Of a stretch of 22,997 bases of DNA, positions 8,350-14,845 are shown piece after piece. Each line of letters starts with the position of its first letter. Within the stretch, counting starts at the first letter, position 1. The stretch spans positions 1 through 22,997 of the IMG/VR virus record IMGVR_UViG_3300020021_000116. The stretch is one strand, 5' to 3'. The translations under genes and the position numbers were made by a program. The stretch comes from a virus. The notes under the pieces were generated by a model. That model was not told where the DNA came from. It made no database searches and worked only from the letters and a program-made list of their open reading frames with translations.

Positions 8350-8726
8350 TGGGTATTGACGTTACGGGTATCGGGACTGCGGTTACGGGGGTTAAAGACA
8401 TCCTCGGCATGATATTCCCGAATAAATCCGAGGATGAGAAAAATCAGATTGCCGCAGCCCTGTCCTTAATCCAGGGGCAGACGGATATCAATAAGGCAGA
8501 GGCCGCATCCTCAGACCCGCTGCAGCACTGGCGCGGCGGAATGGGTTGGGTTTGTGTAATCGGCTATTTCCACAATTTCATATTCCAGCCGCTTTTTACC
8601 GATGTCGTTAGGCTCTTAGGCAAAACGGCAGTTCTTCCACAACTGGATATCGGCCCTCTTTCCACACTAACCTTGGGGATGCTTGGGCTTGGCGGCTTGC
8701 ACGTCGCTGAGCAGTTTAAGAAATGA
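8349..8726 (+). CDS. Holin of the 3-TM (GTA-holin-like) type (125 aa)
   Basis: A 125-residue membrane protein. Three hydrophobic segments: residues about 5-24 (N-terminal, amphipathic), about 65-90 (GWVCVIGYFHNFIFQPLF) and about 100-120 (LSTLTLGMLGLGGLHVAEQF). The combination of a polar helix with KxEDEKNQIAAAL, then D-P-L-Q-H-W-R-G-G-M-G-W before TM2, and a Gly-rich TM3 is characteristic of the holin family of three transmembrane segments first described for gene transfer agent release. Holins form lesions in the cytoplasmic membrane that let the endolysin out. Its position directly before a small membrane protein and a lysozyme fits a lysis cassette. The family call is by motif memory. Confidence 0.82.
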   Translation: MGIDVTGIGTAVTGVKDILGMIFPNKSEDEKNQIAAALSLIQGQTDINKAEAASSDPLQHWRGGMGWVCVIGYFHNFIFQPLFTDVVRLLGKTAVLPQLDIGPLSTLTLGMLGLGGLHVAEQFKK

Positions 8727-8896
8727 ATCCGAGTCAACACACATCAGAGGTAGCAGCAGTGAGCGTAGGCGGATTGCTTGGCCTAGGGAAACTGCTAGCT
8801 ATGATCGAGCCTTTCTTGGCTGACGCCTCCTATTTCGCCGCAATAGTTGTGGCCGTCGTCACAGTTTATTACAAGATCAAGAATCGCGGCAAATGA
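8723..8896 (+). CDS. Small membrane protein of the lysis cassette (57 aa), possible second holin/antiholin
   Basis: A 57-residue ORF that starts in an ATGA overlap with the holin stop and ends in an ATGA overlap with the lysozyme start. Residues about 14-32 (VGGLLGLGKLLAMIEPFL) and 36-50 (ASYFAAIVVAVVTVY) are two hydrophobic segments, followed by a basic C-terminus (KIKNRGK). The topology is two transmembrane helices with a basic cytoplasmic tail, as in many small holins and antiholins. Perfect coupling on both sides makes it very likely real. Whether it opposes or assists the larger holin cannot be told from sequence. Confidence 0.72.
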   Translation: MNPSQHTSEVAAVSVGGLLGLGKLLAMIEPFLADASYFAAIVVAVVTVYYKIKNRGK

Positions 8897-9321
8897 TGCA
8901 GCTAGGGCCGAAGGGCACTGCGCTAATCAAGAGTTTTGAGGAACGTAAGCTGGCGGCCTATCAGGACCCGCGCGGTATTTGGACGATTGGTTGGGGGCAT
9001 ACGCTAGGTGTTGTCCCCTACCAGACCTGTAGTCAAGAGGATGCGGATATTTGGTTTGTGCGAGACACGCAAACGGCCGTCAACGCGGTTAATCGCACGA
9101 CAGATGTCCCACTGACTCAGGAGCAGTTCGACGCGCTGGTGAGCCTTACGTTCAATATAGGCCAGGGTTCTGAAGCGCATTCTACGCTGCTCGCACTGGT
9201 CAACCGGCGTAACTTCGCGGCTGCCGGCGATCAATTTCTCGTTTGGAATCATATAAATGGTGTTGTTAATGCTGGGTTGACACGCCGCCGTGAGGCGGAA
9301 CGAGCGCTGTTTCTCAGTTAG
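8893..9321 (+). CDS. Endolysin, T4-type lysozyme (GH24, muramidase) (142 aa)
   Basis: A 142-residue glycoside hydrolase family 24 lysozyme that cleaves the N-acetylmuramic acid to N-acetylglucosamine bond of peptidoglycan. The catalytic triad has the T4 spacing: E16, D25 and T31 (intervals of 9 and 6, as in T4 E11-D20-T26), within KSFEERKLAAYQDPRGIWTI. The motif IGWGHT follows, and QFDALVSLTFNIG and a C-terminal GLTRRREAERALF helix complete the family pattern. There is no signal peptide or SAR segment, so release should depend on the holins upstream. Two adjacent ATGs (8893 and 8896) are both possible starts; the first overlaps the preceding stop. No spanin pair was found next to it. Confidence 0.95.
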   Translation: MMQLGPKGTALIKSFEERKLAAYQDPRGIWTIGWGHTLGVVPYQTCSQEDADIWFVRDTQTAVNAVNRTTDVPLTQEQFDALVSLTFNIGQGSEAHSTLLALVNRRNFAAAGDQFLVWNHINGVVNAGLTRRREAERALFLS

Positions 9322-9378
9322 CATTGTTGCAGCGCATACGGGTAAAATACCTCCGTCCAACCTAAGAGGGTATCTGCC

Positions 9379-9450
9379 ATGTATATGCCGCCGCATGATT
9401 CTGATGAATGGGGACTTCCTGACGGGGCCGATGATGAGGCGGCCGAATAG
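9379..9450 (+). CDS. Possible acidic minicistron (23 aa)
   Basis: An ORF of 23 codons, ATG 9379 to TAG 9450, with AAGAGGG at 9364-9370 eight bases upstream. The peptide begins MYMPPHDSDEW and continues very acidic (seven Asp/Glu in the last 16 residues). It is the only ORF with a good ribosome binding site in the 138-base gap between the lysozyme and the convergent − strand gene. It could equally be chance, and no homology is recognised. Confidence 0.3.
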   Translation: MYMPPHDSDEWGLPDGADDEAAE

Positions 9451-9459
9451 TCATATTTT
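9426..9459 (+). terminator. Weak candidate terminator at the convergence point
   Basis: A 5-bp GC stem (GGCCG at 9426-9430, CGGCC at 9440-9444, 9-base loop) is followed, after about 10 bases, by six T (9454-9459). The distance between stem and T-run is longer than in standard intrinsic terminators, so this is only a possibility. A transcript end is expected here because the late + genes and the leftward − operon meet. Confidence 0.2.
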
Positions 9460-11046
9460 TTATCGGCGGTGTCTCCCTTGAATAATTGAAATCAATTGGC
9501 GCTTGCCGCCCGGATAAATAAGGCAATCGGTATGCATCCACGAGGATGGTGAGCCCTTAGCGTAGGGTTGGTCCGACTTTGCATTGTGCCCTACCTGAGT
9601 TGATCCCTCGTTAATTCCAGGCCCGTGCCCATGGGCGATAATCGTTTTCTCACCGATTCGTCGCATGTTGCGAATAGAACCAGGCGCACCGTTAGGGCCT
9701 TTATGCCCGTGGTAACCGCACTGCAAACCCTCGATTACGAGTGACTCCCCAAGTCCAAGAGCGCGGACATTAGCTAGATTACGCGCGCGGATCAAGTAGG
9801 GAAAAGGCGACGGATACGAGGGCATTCCGTCCTGTAGCATTGCACCATCAACCATGAACTTTGCGCATTTCAGGTAGAACGATCGGTTTTTAGTTGCAAT
9901 CTTTTTCCAATCTTGCTTTACGAGCCATCGTCGTAAAAAATCATCGTGGTTTGAGGCGACTACAAACGAGGTCGCCCATGGCGGCGTGCGGCTGGCCGCC
10001 CACGAAATAGCGTGATTAACCTCGGCCTCTACGTCGTCGTGATTGCCAGACGCTAAGGCTTGCTCACCGAATGGGTCGCCGTCCTCGTGAGGGTTCATGC
10101 TTTGCCCGTCGAGTAGATCGTGCCACACGATTCGGCGCGGCCTGTATCGCTCGACGATACCAGCAGGGCCAAAGGTCGCTTTATCGACGGTGAGGTCGGC
10201 TACCCGCGCGTGAGTATCGCCTAGGACCAGCCCTGAGGGGCGCGGCGCATGGCGCACGCCGTCAGGGGTAAATTTCTTATCTAGATCGATAAACTCGCCG
10301 CGACTGTTCGCGTTCAAGTGACGAAGCCAGAACAGCGGCCCCTCGATTTCCACAATGACCGCTCCGAGAGTGTGGTGAAACTCACCCATCTTACCCGCGC
10401 GCGAATCGGTGTAGTTCGCTTTCGTACACGCGCCGGTAGTCGTAAGCGCGGCAGCCATTTTGTGGCCTGGCGTCGCAACCGTCTTGAATTGAAGTTTTGT
10501 GTGCCCGATGATTTTCGACTTTGCGCCGAAACCTTCAAGGCCGGTTAGCGGCTCGCTTGCAGTCGGTAGGATCGGAATATCACACAGAAATTCAAGGTTC
10601 TTGTTCAGCTCGCGTCGCACATTGCAAAGATGCTTAACCGTTTCGGAGGCCCACCATTGCGAATCGCGCGCACCTTTAGACCAGGTAGAAGTTGGGTTGT
10701 TGTAGCTCAAGGGTTGTACGAGCAATTCGGCCTTGAAATGTTTCGCGGCGCGCTGTAATGATTTCCAGAACGCGGCGTGTACCGGCGTCGCATTCTGCGC
10801 GGCAGTAATAATGAACGTCATGCACCCGGCGCGCGTCTCGGGGTTGAACACAGGACGCGCTATCGGTTTGCCGGGTGAGTGGCCTAGAATTTCCTTAGAT
10901 TCGGGGGTTGTCGTTGCGTAGCAAACGACACGTCCGCCCGATCCAGTGTCAGTCACACACGCCCATTTTTGGGTTCCGCCCGCAGTGTAGCCATTGCGGC
11001 ACATCGGCCTACCGCATCTTGGGCAAGCGTATTGACCATTTGACAT
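9460..11046 (-). CDS. Zinc-ribbon metallophosphoesterase-like phage protein (528 aa)
   Basis: A 528-residue protein. The first ~45 residues form a zinc ribbon: C8-x2-C11, C16, C30 and C42, within a G-x-Q-K-W-x-C context similar to that of InsA-type transposase ribbons. Residues about 70-270 are a mixed domain (TFIITAAQNATPVHAAFW). Residues about 270-480 carry metallophosphoesterase-like motifs in order: GDTH (D277, H279), HDLLD (D310/D313), SNHDD (N366-H367-D368), GYHGH (H446/H448) and AHGHG (H472/H474). These match the D-x-H, GD, GNHD, H and GHxH metal ligands of the calcineurin-like fold, which binds two metals and cleaves phosphoesters. A nuclease or nucleotidase role in phage DNA metabolism is plausible but unproven. 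It is the last gene of the leftward operon. AAGGAAGG lies upstream of the ATG. Confidence 0.68.
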   Translation of the reverse strand: MSNGQYACPRCGRPMCRNGYTAGGTQKWACVTDTGSGGRVVCYATTTPESKEILGHSPGKPIARPVFNPETRAGCMTFIITAAQNATPVHAAFWKSLQRAAKHFKAELLVQPLSYNNPTSTWSKGARDSQWWASETVKHLCNVRRELNKNLEFLCDIPILPTASEPLTGLEGFGAKSKIIGHTKLQFKTVATPGHKMAAALTTTGACTKANYTDSRAGKMGEFHHTLGAVIVEIEGPLFWLRHLNANSRGEFIDLDKKFTPDGVRHAPRPSGLVLGDTHARVADLTVDKATFGPAGIVERYRPRRIVWHDLLDGQSMNPHEDGDPFGEQALASGNHDDVEAEVNHAISWAASRTPPWATSFVVASNHDDFLRRWLVKQDWKKIATKNRSFYLKCAKFMVDGAMLQDGMPSYPSPFPYLIRARNLANVRALGLGESLVIEGLQCGYHGHKGPNGAPGSIRNMRRIGEKTIIAHGHGPGINEGSTQVGHNAKSDQPYAKGSPSSWMHTDCLIYPGGKRQLISIIQGRHRR

Positions 11047-11056
11047 TGAGCCTTCC

Positions 11057-11230
11057 TTAAAACTGATTGCCTAGAGGTTTATCTTTCTTTGGCGCTTTAT
11101 CCGGCAGCTTTGCGCCGGCCGGAGTTGCCGCTACGAAATCGGCACCTACGGACTTAGGGATACCAAGGGTGCTGTTGCCGGCTTTCGCGGCAAACATCGC
11201 TCGAAGCTGTGCTTTAGATGTCGCTGGCAT
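11057..11230 (-). CDS. DUF3008-like small protein (57 aa)
   Basis: A 57-residue protein. I chose the ATG at 11230 because it gives the characteristic start [13 protein letters not shown] and lies after an A/G-rich ribosome-binding region; an upstream ATG at 11263 adds eleven residues that do not fit. The M-P-A-T-S-K-A-Q start and the later [11 protein letters not shown] segment are hallmarks of a widespread bacterial and phage small-protein family (DUF3008-like). Rich in Lys, Ala and Pro with a basic tail ([12 protein letters not shown]). No function is known for the family. It overlaps the preceding gene by 17 bases and ends 10 bases before the metallophosphoesterase start. Confidence 0.68.
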   Translation of the reverse strand: MPATSKAQLRAMFAAKAGNSTLGIPKSVGADFVAATPAGAKLPDKAPKKDKPLGNQF

Positions 11231-11366
11231 CAGTCTTTCTCTTCCAAGATTCCCACCGATCATTCATATCGGTGAGCTGCTGGCGCAAATCATCGCGAAT
11301 CGCGCCTTCCGTGCGCAGCAGTTTGCGATTTAGCTTCTGGACTTCCGGGCCTGTAGGTTTTGCCAT
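11214..11366 (-). CDS. Small charged helical protein (50 aa)
   Basis: A 50-residue ORF: ATG at 11366, overlapping the previous stop as TAATG, ending TAA at 11214. It begins [20 protein letters not shown] and continues with a charged helix ([20 protein letters not shown]) and a basic KRKTDASDI end. Heptad-like spacing of Leu/Ile suggests a short coiled coil. The coupled start, the overlap with the following small gene and the protein-like composition make it credible. No family recognised. Confidence 0.55.
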   Translation of the reverse strand: MAKPTGPEVQKLNRKLLRTEGAIRDDLRQQLTDMNDRWESWKRKTDASDI

Positions 11367-11617
11367 TACTTTGCAGCGTCGTCTACGGCGTTATTCACAG
11401 CGCCTTTGCGCTGTGTTATGGACTTAGGCACGAAGGCTTGTCCTAACGCCCGTATGGCATCCATAATAGCTCCTGAGATGCCTGGCGAGGCTTGCTGGCC
11501 GGCGACCGGCGCTTGCTGCATGGGAGGCGGTGGCGGCTGCCCGACTTGAGGCGCAAAAGCGCTTGCAAGCGGAGGCGAAACCTGAACAGTACCATCGGGA
11601 TTTACTATACCAGGCAT
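11366..11617 (-). CDS. Proline-rich small protein (83 aa)
   Basis: An 83-residue protein with start and stop coupled on both sides by TAATG. Residues about 15-45 are Pro/Gln/Ala-rich, including a five-proline run (GQPPPPPMQQAPVAG), so this part is likely extended and disordered. The C-terminal half (ISGAIMDAIRALGQAF, then a basic TQRKGAVNNAVDDAA) is helical. No catalytic motif. The arrangement looks like a disordered tether with a helical docking segment; the function is unknown. Confidence 0.6.
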   Translation of the reverse strand: MPGIVNPDGTVQVSPPLASAFAPQVGQPPPPPMQQAPVAGQQASPGISGAIMDAIRALGQAFVPKSITQRKGAVNNAVDDAAK

Positions 11618-11961
11618 TAATCGCTCCCAGGGACAGAGTTGGAGAGTACCACAGGCGGCCTTTGCGCCTCAATAGCTACCTGCAACGCGGCCAGTGCGCG
11701 CCAAGCGGCTTTAGCCAGATGGTATGTACCGTCCGAGTCCATAATATTACCTTCTTGGTGATCCAGCATATGGCGAATCACCTTATTAGCATGGTCTGTG
11801 GATATATCGCGGGCGAAGTGTAGTTTTGCGCCTAGTCCATGCTGTCTATTGCCGACTACTGAAACCTTGGCAATTTCCGCCCAACAGTCGGGGAAATAGG
11901 CAATACAACCATCCCAGACAGGCAGCGCATTGCGTGCGTCGCGATCACTTGGTAACGGCAT
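11617..11961 (-). CDS. dATP/dGTP diphosphohydrolase-domain protein, DUF5664-type (114 aa)
   Basis: A 114-residue protein matching, from memory, the phage family labelled dATP/dGTP diphosphohydrolase N-terminal domain (DUF5664), an all-helical MazG-like fold. Features: LPVWDGCIAYFPDCWAEIAKV at residues 13-33, the GN-x-Q-H segment, KLHFARDISTDHANKVIRHM (residues 46-65), and D-x-D-G-x-x-H-L-A-K-A-A-W-R-A-L at residues 75-90. Characterised relatives hydrolyse dNTPs to dNMPs and so shape the nucleotide pool, in some phages for base-modified DNA. It overlaps the membrane protein upstream by 17 bases, with GGAAA before its ATG. No PurZ- or DatZ-like gene is visible in the window, so substrate and purpose are uncertain. 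Confidence 0.68.
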   Translation of the reverse strand: MPLPSDRDARNALPVWDGCIAYFPDCWAEIAKVSVVGNRQHGLGAKLHFARDISTDHANKVIRHMLDHQEGNIMDSDGTYHLAKAAWRALAALQVAIEAQRPPVVLSNSVPGSD

Positions 11962-12181
11962 TTGAATTTCCGAACTTCAGACCGTTGAACCAACGGCGCA
12001 GCACATAGCTGCGTATTAGGGAAATCACGGTATATATCAAGCCTAGCAGAAAATTATTACCAGGCGATATATGCATCCCAAAAAGCGGGAAGATGAGCAG
12101 ATTAGCGCAGTAGTTTATGCTGAATCCCACGGCTATATTTGCCCAGGCTTCCGCGATAGATCCGAGTCGAGTTTGAGCCAT
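11945..12181 (-). CDS. Small two-helix membrane protein, DUF7220-like (78 aa)
   Basis: A 78-residue membrane protein. Start ATG 12181 is preferred to the ATG at 12187 because GGAGG (12190-12194) is then 8 bases away instead of 2. The N-terminus MAQTRLGSIAEAWANIAVGF followed by INYCANLLIFPLFG, and a second hydrophobic segment FLLGLIYTVISLIRSYVLRR, are the pattern of a phage inner-membrane protein family common beside replication genes (DUF7220-like, by memory). The conserved elements are the Q-T-R-L-G-S start and the R-S-Y-x-L-R-R-W-F-N ending of helix 2. Function unknown. Tightly placed after the helicase gene. Confidence 0.72.
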   Translation of the reverse strand: MAQTRLGSIAEAWANIAVGFSINYCANLLIFPLFGMHISPGNNFLLGLIYTVISLIRSYVLRRWFNGLKFGNSNAVTK

Positions 12182-12183
12182 TA

Positions 12184-13599
12184 TCATTTCCTCCGTTTCA
12201 TAGCCAAAAGTAGGGAATCTTGAGTATTGCGCTTGGCGATATGAGCCGCAATTACATCCTCATCAATGGTGTTTTCACAAATTATGTTATAAATCCATAC
12301 CGGGCGGTCGAATCCCGCCTGTAGCTGGCGCATTGGGCCTACCCGCTCTATCATCTGCATACGCTCACCAAGGTTCCAACTATGGCCGAAGAACGCGATG
12401 ATATTGGTTGCATACTGGAGGCCATCTATACCATGTCCAAGGGAGGCAGGGTGCGCCAGACCTATTGGCGCGTTTCCCGCGCGGAAGGCCTTCATGCCGG
12501 CCGGAGTGCTCAATTCTACCGCGCTGGGAAAGGCAGCCTTTATCCTGGCGAGGTCCGACTTGAAGCTATACGCCAGAAGGATTGGATTGCCGCCAGCCTC
12601 AGCCAGTACGGAGCGTACTGCCTCGATCTTCTCGTCATGAATGGGAGCCCAACTTGGGTAGTCGGTGTATACTGCGCCGTTGGCAAGTTGCAAACACTTG
12701 TTAGTCAATGACGCAGCATTGAAGACTTCTATGTTACCCAAATCGCCCAAATCGGCAAACAACTCGCGTTCAAGCTCTTTGTAAATCGCCCTGGCCTTGG
12801 GCGGCAATTTGACCATAATCGGAGCTACAATCGGCTCTTTCAGGTCGAAATAGTCCTTTGGATCGATGGTCAGGCAGCAATCGTGCAGCGCCGCATGAAT
12901 TTCCTTCTCGGCGTGGGGCATAGGCTCAACACCGTAGCCGCTCCATTTGGGCTTAAACCAACGCTGCATAAAAGCGCTGTGCGTGCGTCCTAGTCGGGCT
13001 CCTCGATCGATATACCATTGCTGGCCCCAGAGGTCCTTAAGGCCGTTAGGAGCCGGCGTGCCGGTCAGATTAACCCATCTATCGGTAAGATTGTGGGCCA
13101 CCATGCCGAGCGAATGGGCACGTTTGGCGGTTTTGCTGGTCTTCTTGGACTCAATGTCGACCCCTCCGCGCTTCTCGCGGAAACCTTTAAGCCGGTCGCT
13201 TTCATCTGCGACGACTTGGCGAAACGGCCATTTCTCCATGAAATGTTCGACAAGCCACGGTGTCAGTTCGTAGCTAATCGTGAAGATATCGGCCTTGCGC
13301 TTCAGAGCGTCTAGTCGCTCGCGCGGCGTGCCGGACAGAGAGACTATGCGTAAATCCTTGAACTGCGTCCACTTGGATACCTCCTCCGGCCACGTATCGC
13401 GCGCAACACGCGCAGGGCCTATGACGAGAGTTGGGGACGTGCCGATATCACCCATTAGTTTAAGCGTATCCAATGCGAATAACTCTGCAGAACTTTTCCC
13501 GATCCCCATGCCGGCCCACAGCGCGCAGCGTTTATGCTCAATCACCCAATCGACCATGGGTATCTGCGGAGGGCGGAGTATTAGATCCTTCACGCGCAC
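12184..13599 (-). CDS. SNF2/SF2-type DNA helicase/translocase (471 aa)
   Basis: A 471-residue two-RecA-domain ATPase of the SNF2-like group common in phage replication operons. Motif I GMGIGKS (residues 30-36) is the ATP-binding loop; motif II is VVADESD (D132-E133-S-D135) rather than DEAH; motif III is LTGTPAPN (178-185). The C-terminal domain has [10 protein letters not shown] (387-396, motif V) and [11 protein letters not shown] (415-425, motif VI, where many relatives have an R-x-G-Q ending). Motor proteins of this group move on duplex DNA or remodel forks and D-loops. Two in-frame GTG codons are possible starts: 13599, overlapping the methyltransferase end by 10 bases, and 13593, which has a better-spaced AGGG. 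Confidence 0.9.
   Translation of the reverse strand: MRVKDLILRPPQIPMVDWVIEHKRCALWAGMGIGKSSAELFALDTLKLMGDIGTSPTLVIGPARVARDTWPEEVSKWTQFKDLRIVSLSGTPRERLDALKRKADIFTISYELTPWLVEHFMEKWPFRQVVADESDRLKGFREKRGGVDIESKKTSKTAKRAHSLGMVAHNLTDRWVNLTGTPAPNGLKDLWGQQWYIDRGARLGRTHSAFMQRWFKPKWSGYGVEPMPHAEKEIHAALHDCCLTIDPKDYFDLKEPIVAPIMVKLPPKARAIYKELERELFADLGDLGNIEVFNAASLTNKCLQLANGAVYTDYPSWAPIHDEKIEAVRSVLAEAGGNPILLAYSFKSDLARIKAAFPSAVELSTPAGMKAFRAGNAPIGLAHPASLGHGIDGLQYATNIIAFFGHSWNLGERMQMIERVGPMRQLQAGFDRPVWIYNIICENTIDEDVIAAHIAKRNTQDSLLLAMKRRK
12190..12194 (-). promoter_or_regulatory. Shine-Dalgarno GGAGG that decides the 78-aa start
   Basis: GGAGG read on the − strand at 12194-12190. It is 8 bases from the ATG at 12181 and only 2 bases from the ATG at 12187, which favours the shorter protein starting MAQTRLGS. 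Confidence 0.65.
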
Positions 13600-14488
13600 G
13601 CCCTGATGAAGACTTCGGCGTCTTGCGGAACAATTGCATTGCCGTAGCCCCGCAAGAGTCCCACACGGCCGGGTATCCCATGAGCCAGCGGGAATGTGCC
13701 GGGTTCAACTGGCCGCCACTTGCCGTCTCTGCATTCAATCCAATCAGCGGGCCTTCCGTCGAACCATGCGCATCGGGAAAGCCCCACTTGTTCGCTCGCG
13801 GACTGCTCCAACCCGCCAACTGCACCGCCGTCTGTAGGTTCTCCCCGCCCTTGCCGCGAGCCCCTGCGCCTGTATGATTGTTGGCTTTCGGTGAGGGCCA
13901 ACCTGCCAACTGCGCCGCGCCCGGCAGTTTCAGGTATCGCGGGCGCTGCGAGCCGTCCGTAGTTTTCTTCCCGTAGCAGTAAGTACTCCCGAGTTCGTCG
14001 TTTACGAGTGGAGTCGGCCACCCAGTACAGCCGCTGCCGGATGTGCGGTGCGCCGACGCTGTGTGCACCCACAATCGCCGCCCCGACGGCGTACTCTTCT
14101 GCTTCCAAGTCTCCTGATATAAGGTCGATCCAGGGCAGAGCGTTTGCAACCTGTTCCCCAAATATTCGCTCAGGGCGACACTCACGGATGAGATGCAAGA
14201 ACGCCGGCCATAGGTGCCGCTCGTCAGCAAACCCGCCGCCTTTGCCTGCCGTGCTGAAAGATTGGCACGGACAACTTCCCGTCCAGACGGCACGATCGTC
14301 GGGCCAGCCGGCGAGACGGAGGGCGTAGCTCCAACCGCCGATACCGGCGAAGAAATGGCATTGAGTATATCCCGCAAGATCGTTTGGCAGGATATCCTCA
14401 ATGCTACGCTCGTCAACATCTCCGTTTGCAATGTATCCGTTTCGGATAAGTTCTCGCAACCAAGTGGCAGCTTTTGGGTCGTTTTCAT
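13538..14488 (-). CDS. Nested +1-frame ORF inside the cytosine methyltransferase (316 aa), possible dual coding
   Basis: A 316-codon ORF in the +1 frame relative to the methyltransferase. Its ATG lies 16 bases inside that gene and its end runs 52 bases past it into the helicase gene. AAGG, from the first codons of the methyltransferase, lies about 9 bases upstream of this ATG. The product is Ser/Thr/Gly-rich and has a thrice-repeated motif, GWPTPLVND (156-164), [11 protein letters not shown] (194-204) and [11 protein letters not shown] (224-234), then a block [20 protein letters not shown] (261-280). I recall proteins with similar GWPTP repeats and L-N-P-x-x-x-x-W-L-M-G-x-P blocks in many phage annotations, which suggests the frame stays open elsewhere. 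It may still be only a compositional shadow of the methyltransferase. Confidence 0.3.
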   Translation of the reverse strand: MKTTQKLPLGCENLSETDTLQTEMLTSVALRISCQTILRDILNAISSPVSAVGATPSVSPAGPTIVPSGREVVRANLSARQAKAAGLLTSGTYGRRSCISSVSVALSEYLGNRLQTLCPGSTLYQETWKQKSTPSGRRLWVHTASAHRTSGSGCTGWPTPLVNDELGSTYCYGKKTTDGSQRPRYLKLPGAAQLAGWPSPKANNHTGAGARGKGGENLQTAVQLAGWSSPRANKWGFPDAHGSTEGPLIGLNAETASGGQLNPAHSRWLMGYPAVWDSCGATAMQLFRKTPKSSSGRAREGSNTPPSADTHGRLGD

Positions 14489-14504
14489 TGTAATAAGCCT
14501 TCAT
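13590..14504 (-). CDS. C5-cytosine DNA methyltransferase (304 aa)
   Basis: A 304-residue phage DNA (cytosine-5) methyltransferase. Motifs in order: I FFAGIGG (51-57, SAM binding), IV SCPCQS with catalytic C80 (P79-C80-Q81), VI as G-E-Q-V (E117), where most enzymes have [16 protein letters not shown] (155-163), and [12 protein letters not shown] (285-293). The target-recognition region (about 165-265) is short and Arg/Gly-rich. The enzyme would methylate cytosine in a specific motif, protecting phage DNA or marking it. The N-terminal [20 protein letters not shown] is typical of a phage subgroup. It starts in an ATGA overlap with the HNH gene. A 316-codon ORF is open in the +1 frame across nearly the whole gene. 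Confidence 0.93.
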   Translation of the reverse strand: MKAYYNENDPKAATWLRELIRNGYIANGDVDERSIEDILPNDLAGYTQCHFFAGIGGWSYALRLAGWPDDRAVWTGSCPCQSFSTAGKGGGFADERHLWPAFLHLIRECRPERIFGEQVANALPWIDLISGDLEAEEYAVGAAIVGAHSVGAPHIRQRLYWVADSTRKRRTREYLLLREENYGRLAAPAIPETAGRGAVGRLALTESQQSYRRRGSRQGRGEPTDGGAVGGLEQSASEQVGLSRCAWFDGRPADWIECRDGKWRPVEPGTFPLAHGIPGRVGLLRGYGNAIVPQDAEVFIRACA

Positions 14505-14845
14505 GCGCGTGCTTGCAGCGCAATGTTTTTATCCATTGCGCGCTGGTCCCGACGTTTAAGATTTTCTTCGCCAGTTACGGCTTCCAAGTGCGTTGGTTCA
14601 ATGCAGAGCGGATTGATGTAACAATGGTCAACCTGATAGCCTTCGGGTATTGGGCCGTTAAACACCTCATAACTGCAACGGTGCGCACGCACGGTTTTGT
14701 GCCGGCCGTTGACGCGAATATTTAGGCGGCCGTCTTCTCTGCCGCCCCGTCGTTTGGCGCGCTTGCCGGTCCATATGCGACATCCTGTTATGGGATCAAG
14801 AACGTTATTAGCTAGAAGACGAGCGGCTAGATTTGGATATCTCAT
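14501..14845 (-). CDS. HNH endonuclease (114 aa)
   Basis: A 114-residue HNH-family nuclease. The ATG at 14845 is chosen because it forms an ATGA overlap with the VRR-NUC stop; an upstream ATG at 14896 would overlap that gene by 55 bases. The sequence has G-C-R-I-W-T-G (21-27), a beta-hairpin with VRAHRCSYEVFNGPIPEGYQ (52-71), and the metal-finger core VDHCYINPLCIEPTHLE (72-88) with H74 and H86. The usual central Asn of the core is Glu (E83), and one of the usual zinc cysteines is displaced (C75 in place of the next position; C81 kept). Related enzymes nick or cut DNA in homing, packaging or restriction. It is coupled to the methyltransferase downstream by ATGA. Confidence 0.85.
   Translation of the reverse strand: MRYPNLAARLLANNVLDPITGCRIWTGKRAKRRGGREDGRLNIRVNGRHKTVRAHRCSYEVFNGPIPEGYQVDHCYINPLCIEPTHLEAVTGEENLKRRDQRAMDKNIALQARA

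Noticed and set aside
9318-9348. A sigma70-like promoter (TTAGCA and TAAAAT) after the lysozyme
   Set aside because: The spacing is 19 bases and the -35 match is poor; the only nearby + ORF is the doubtful minicistron.
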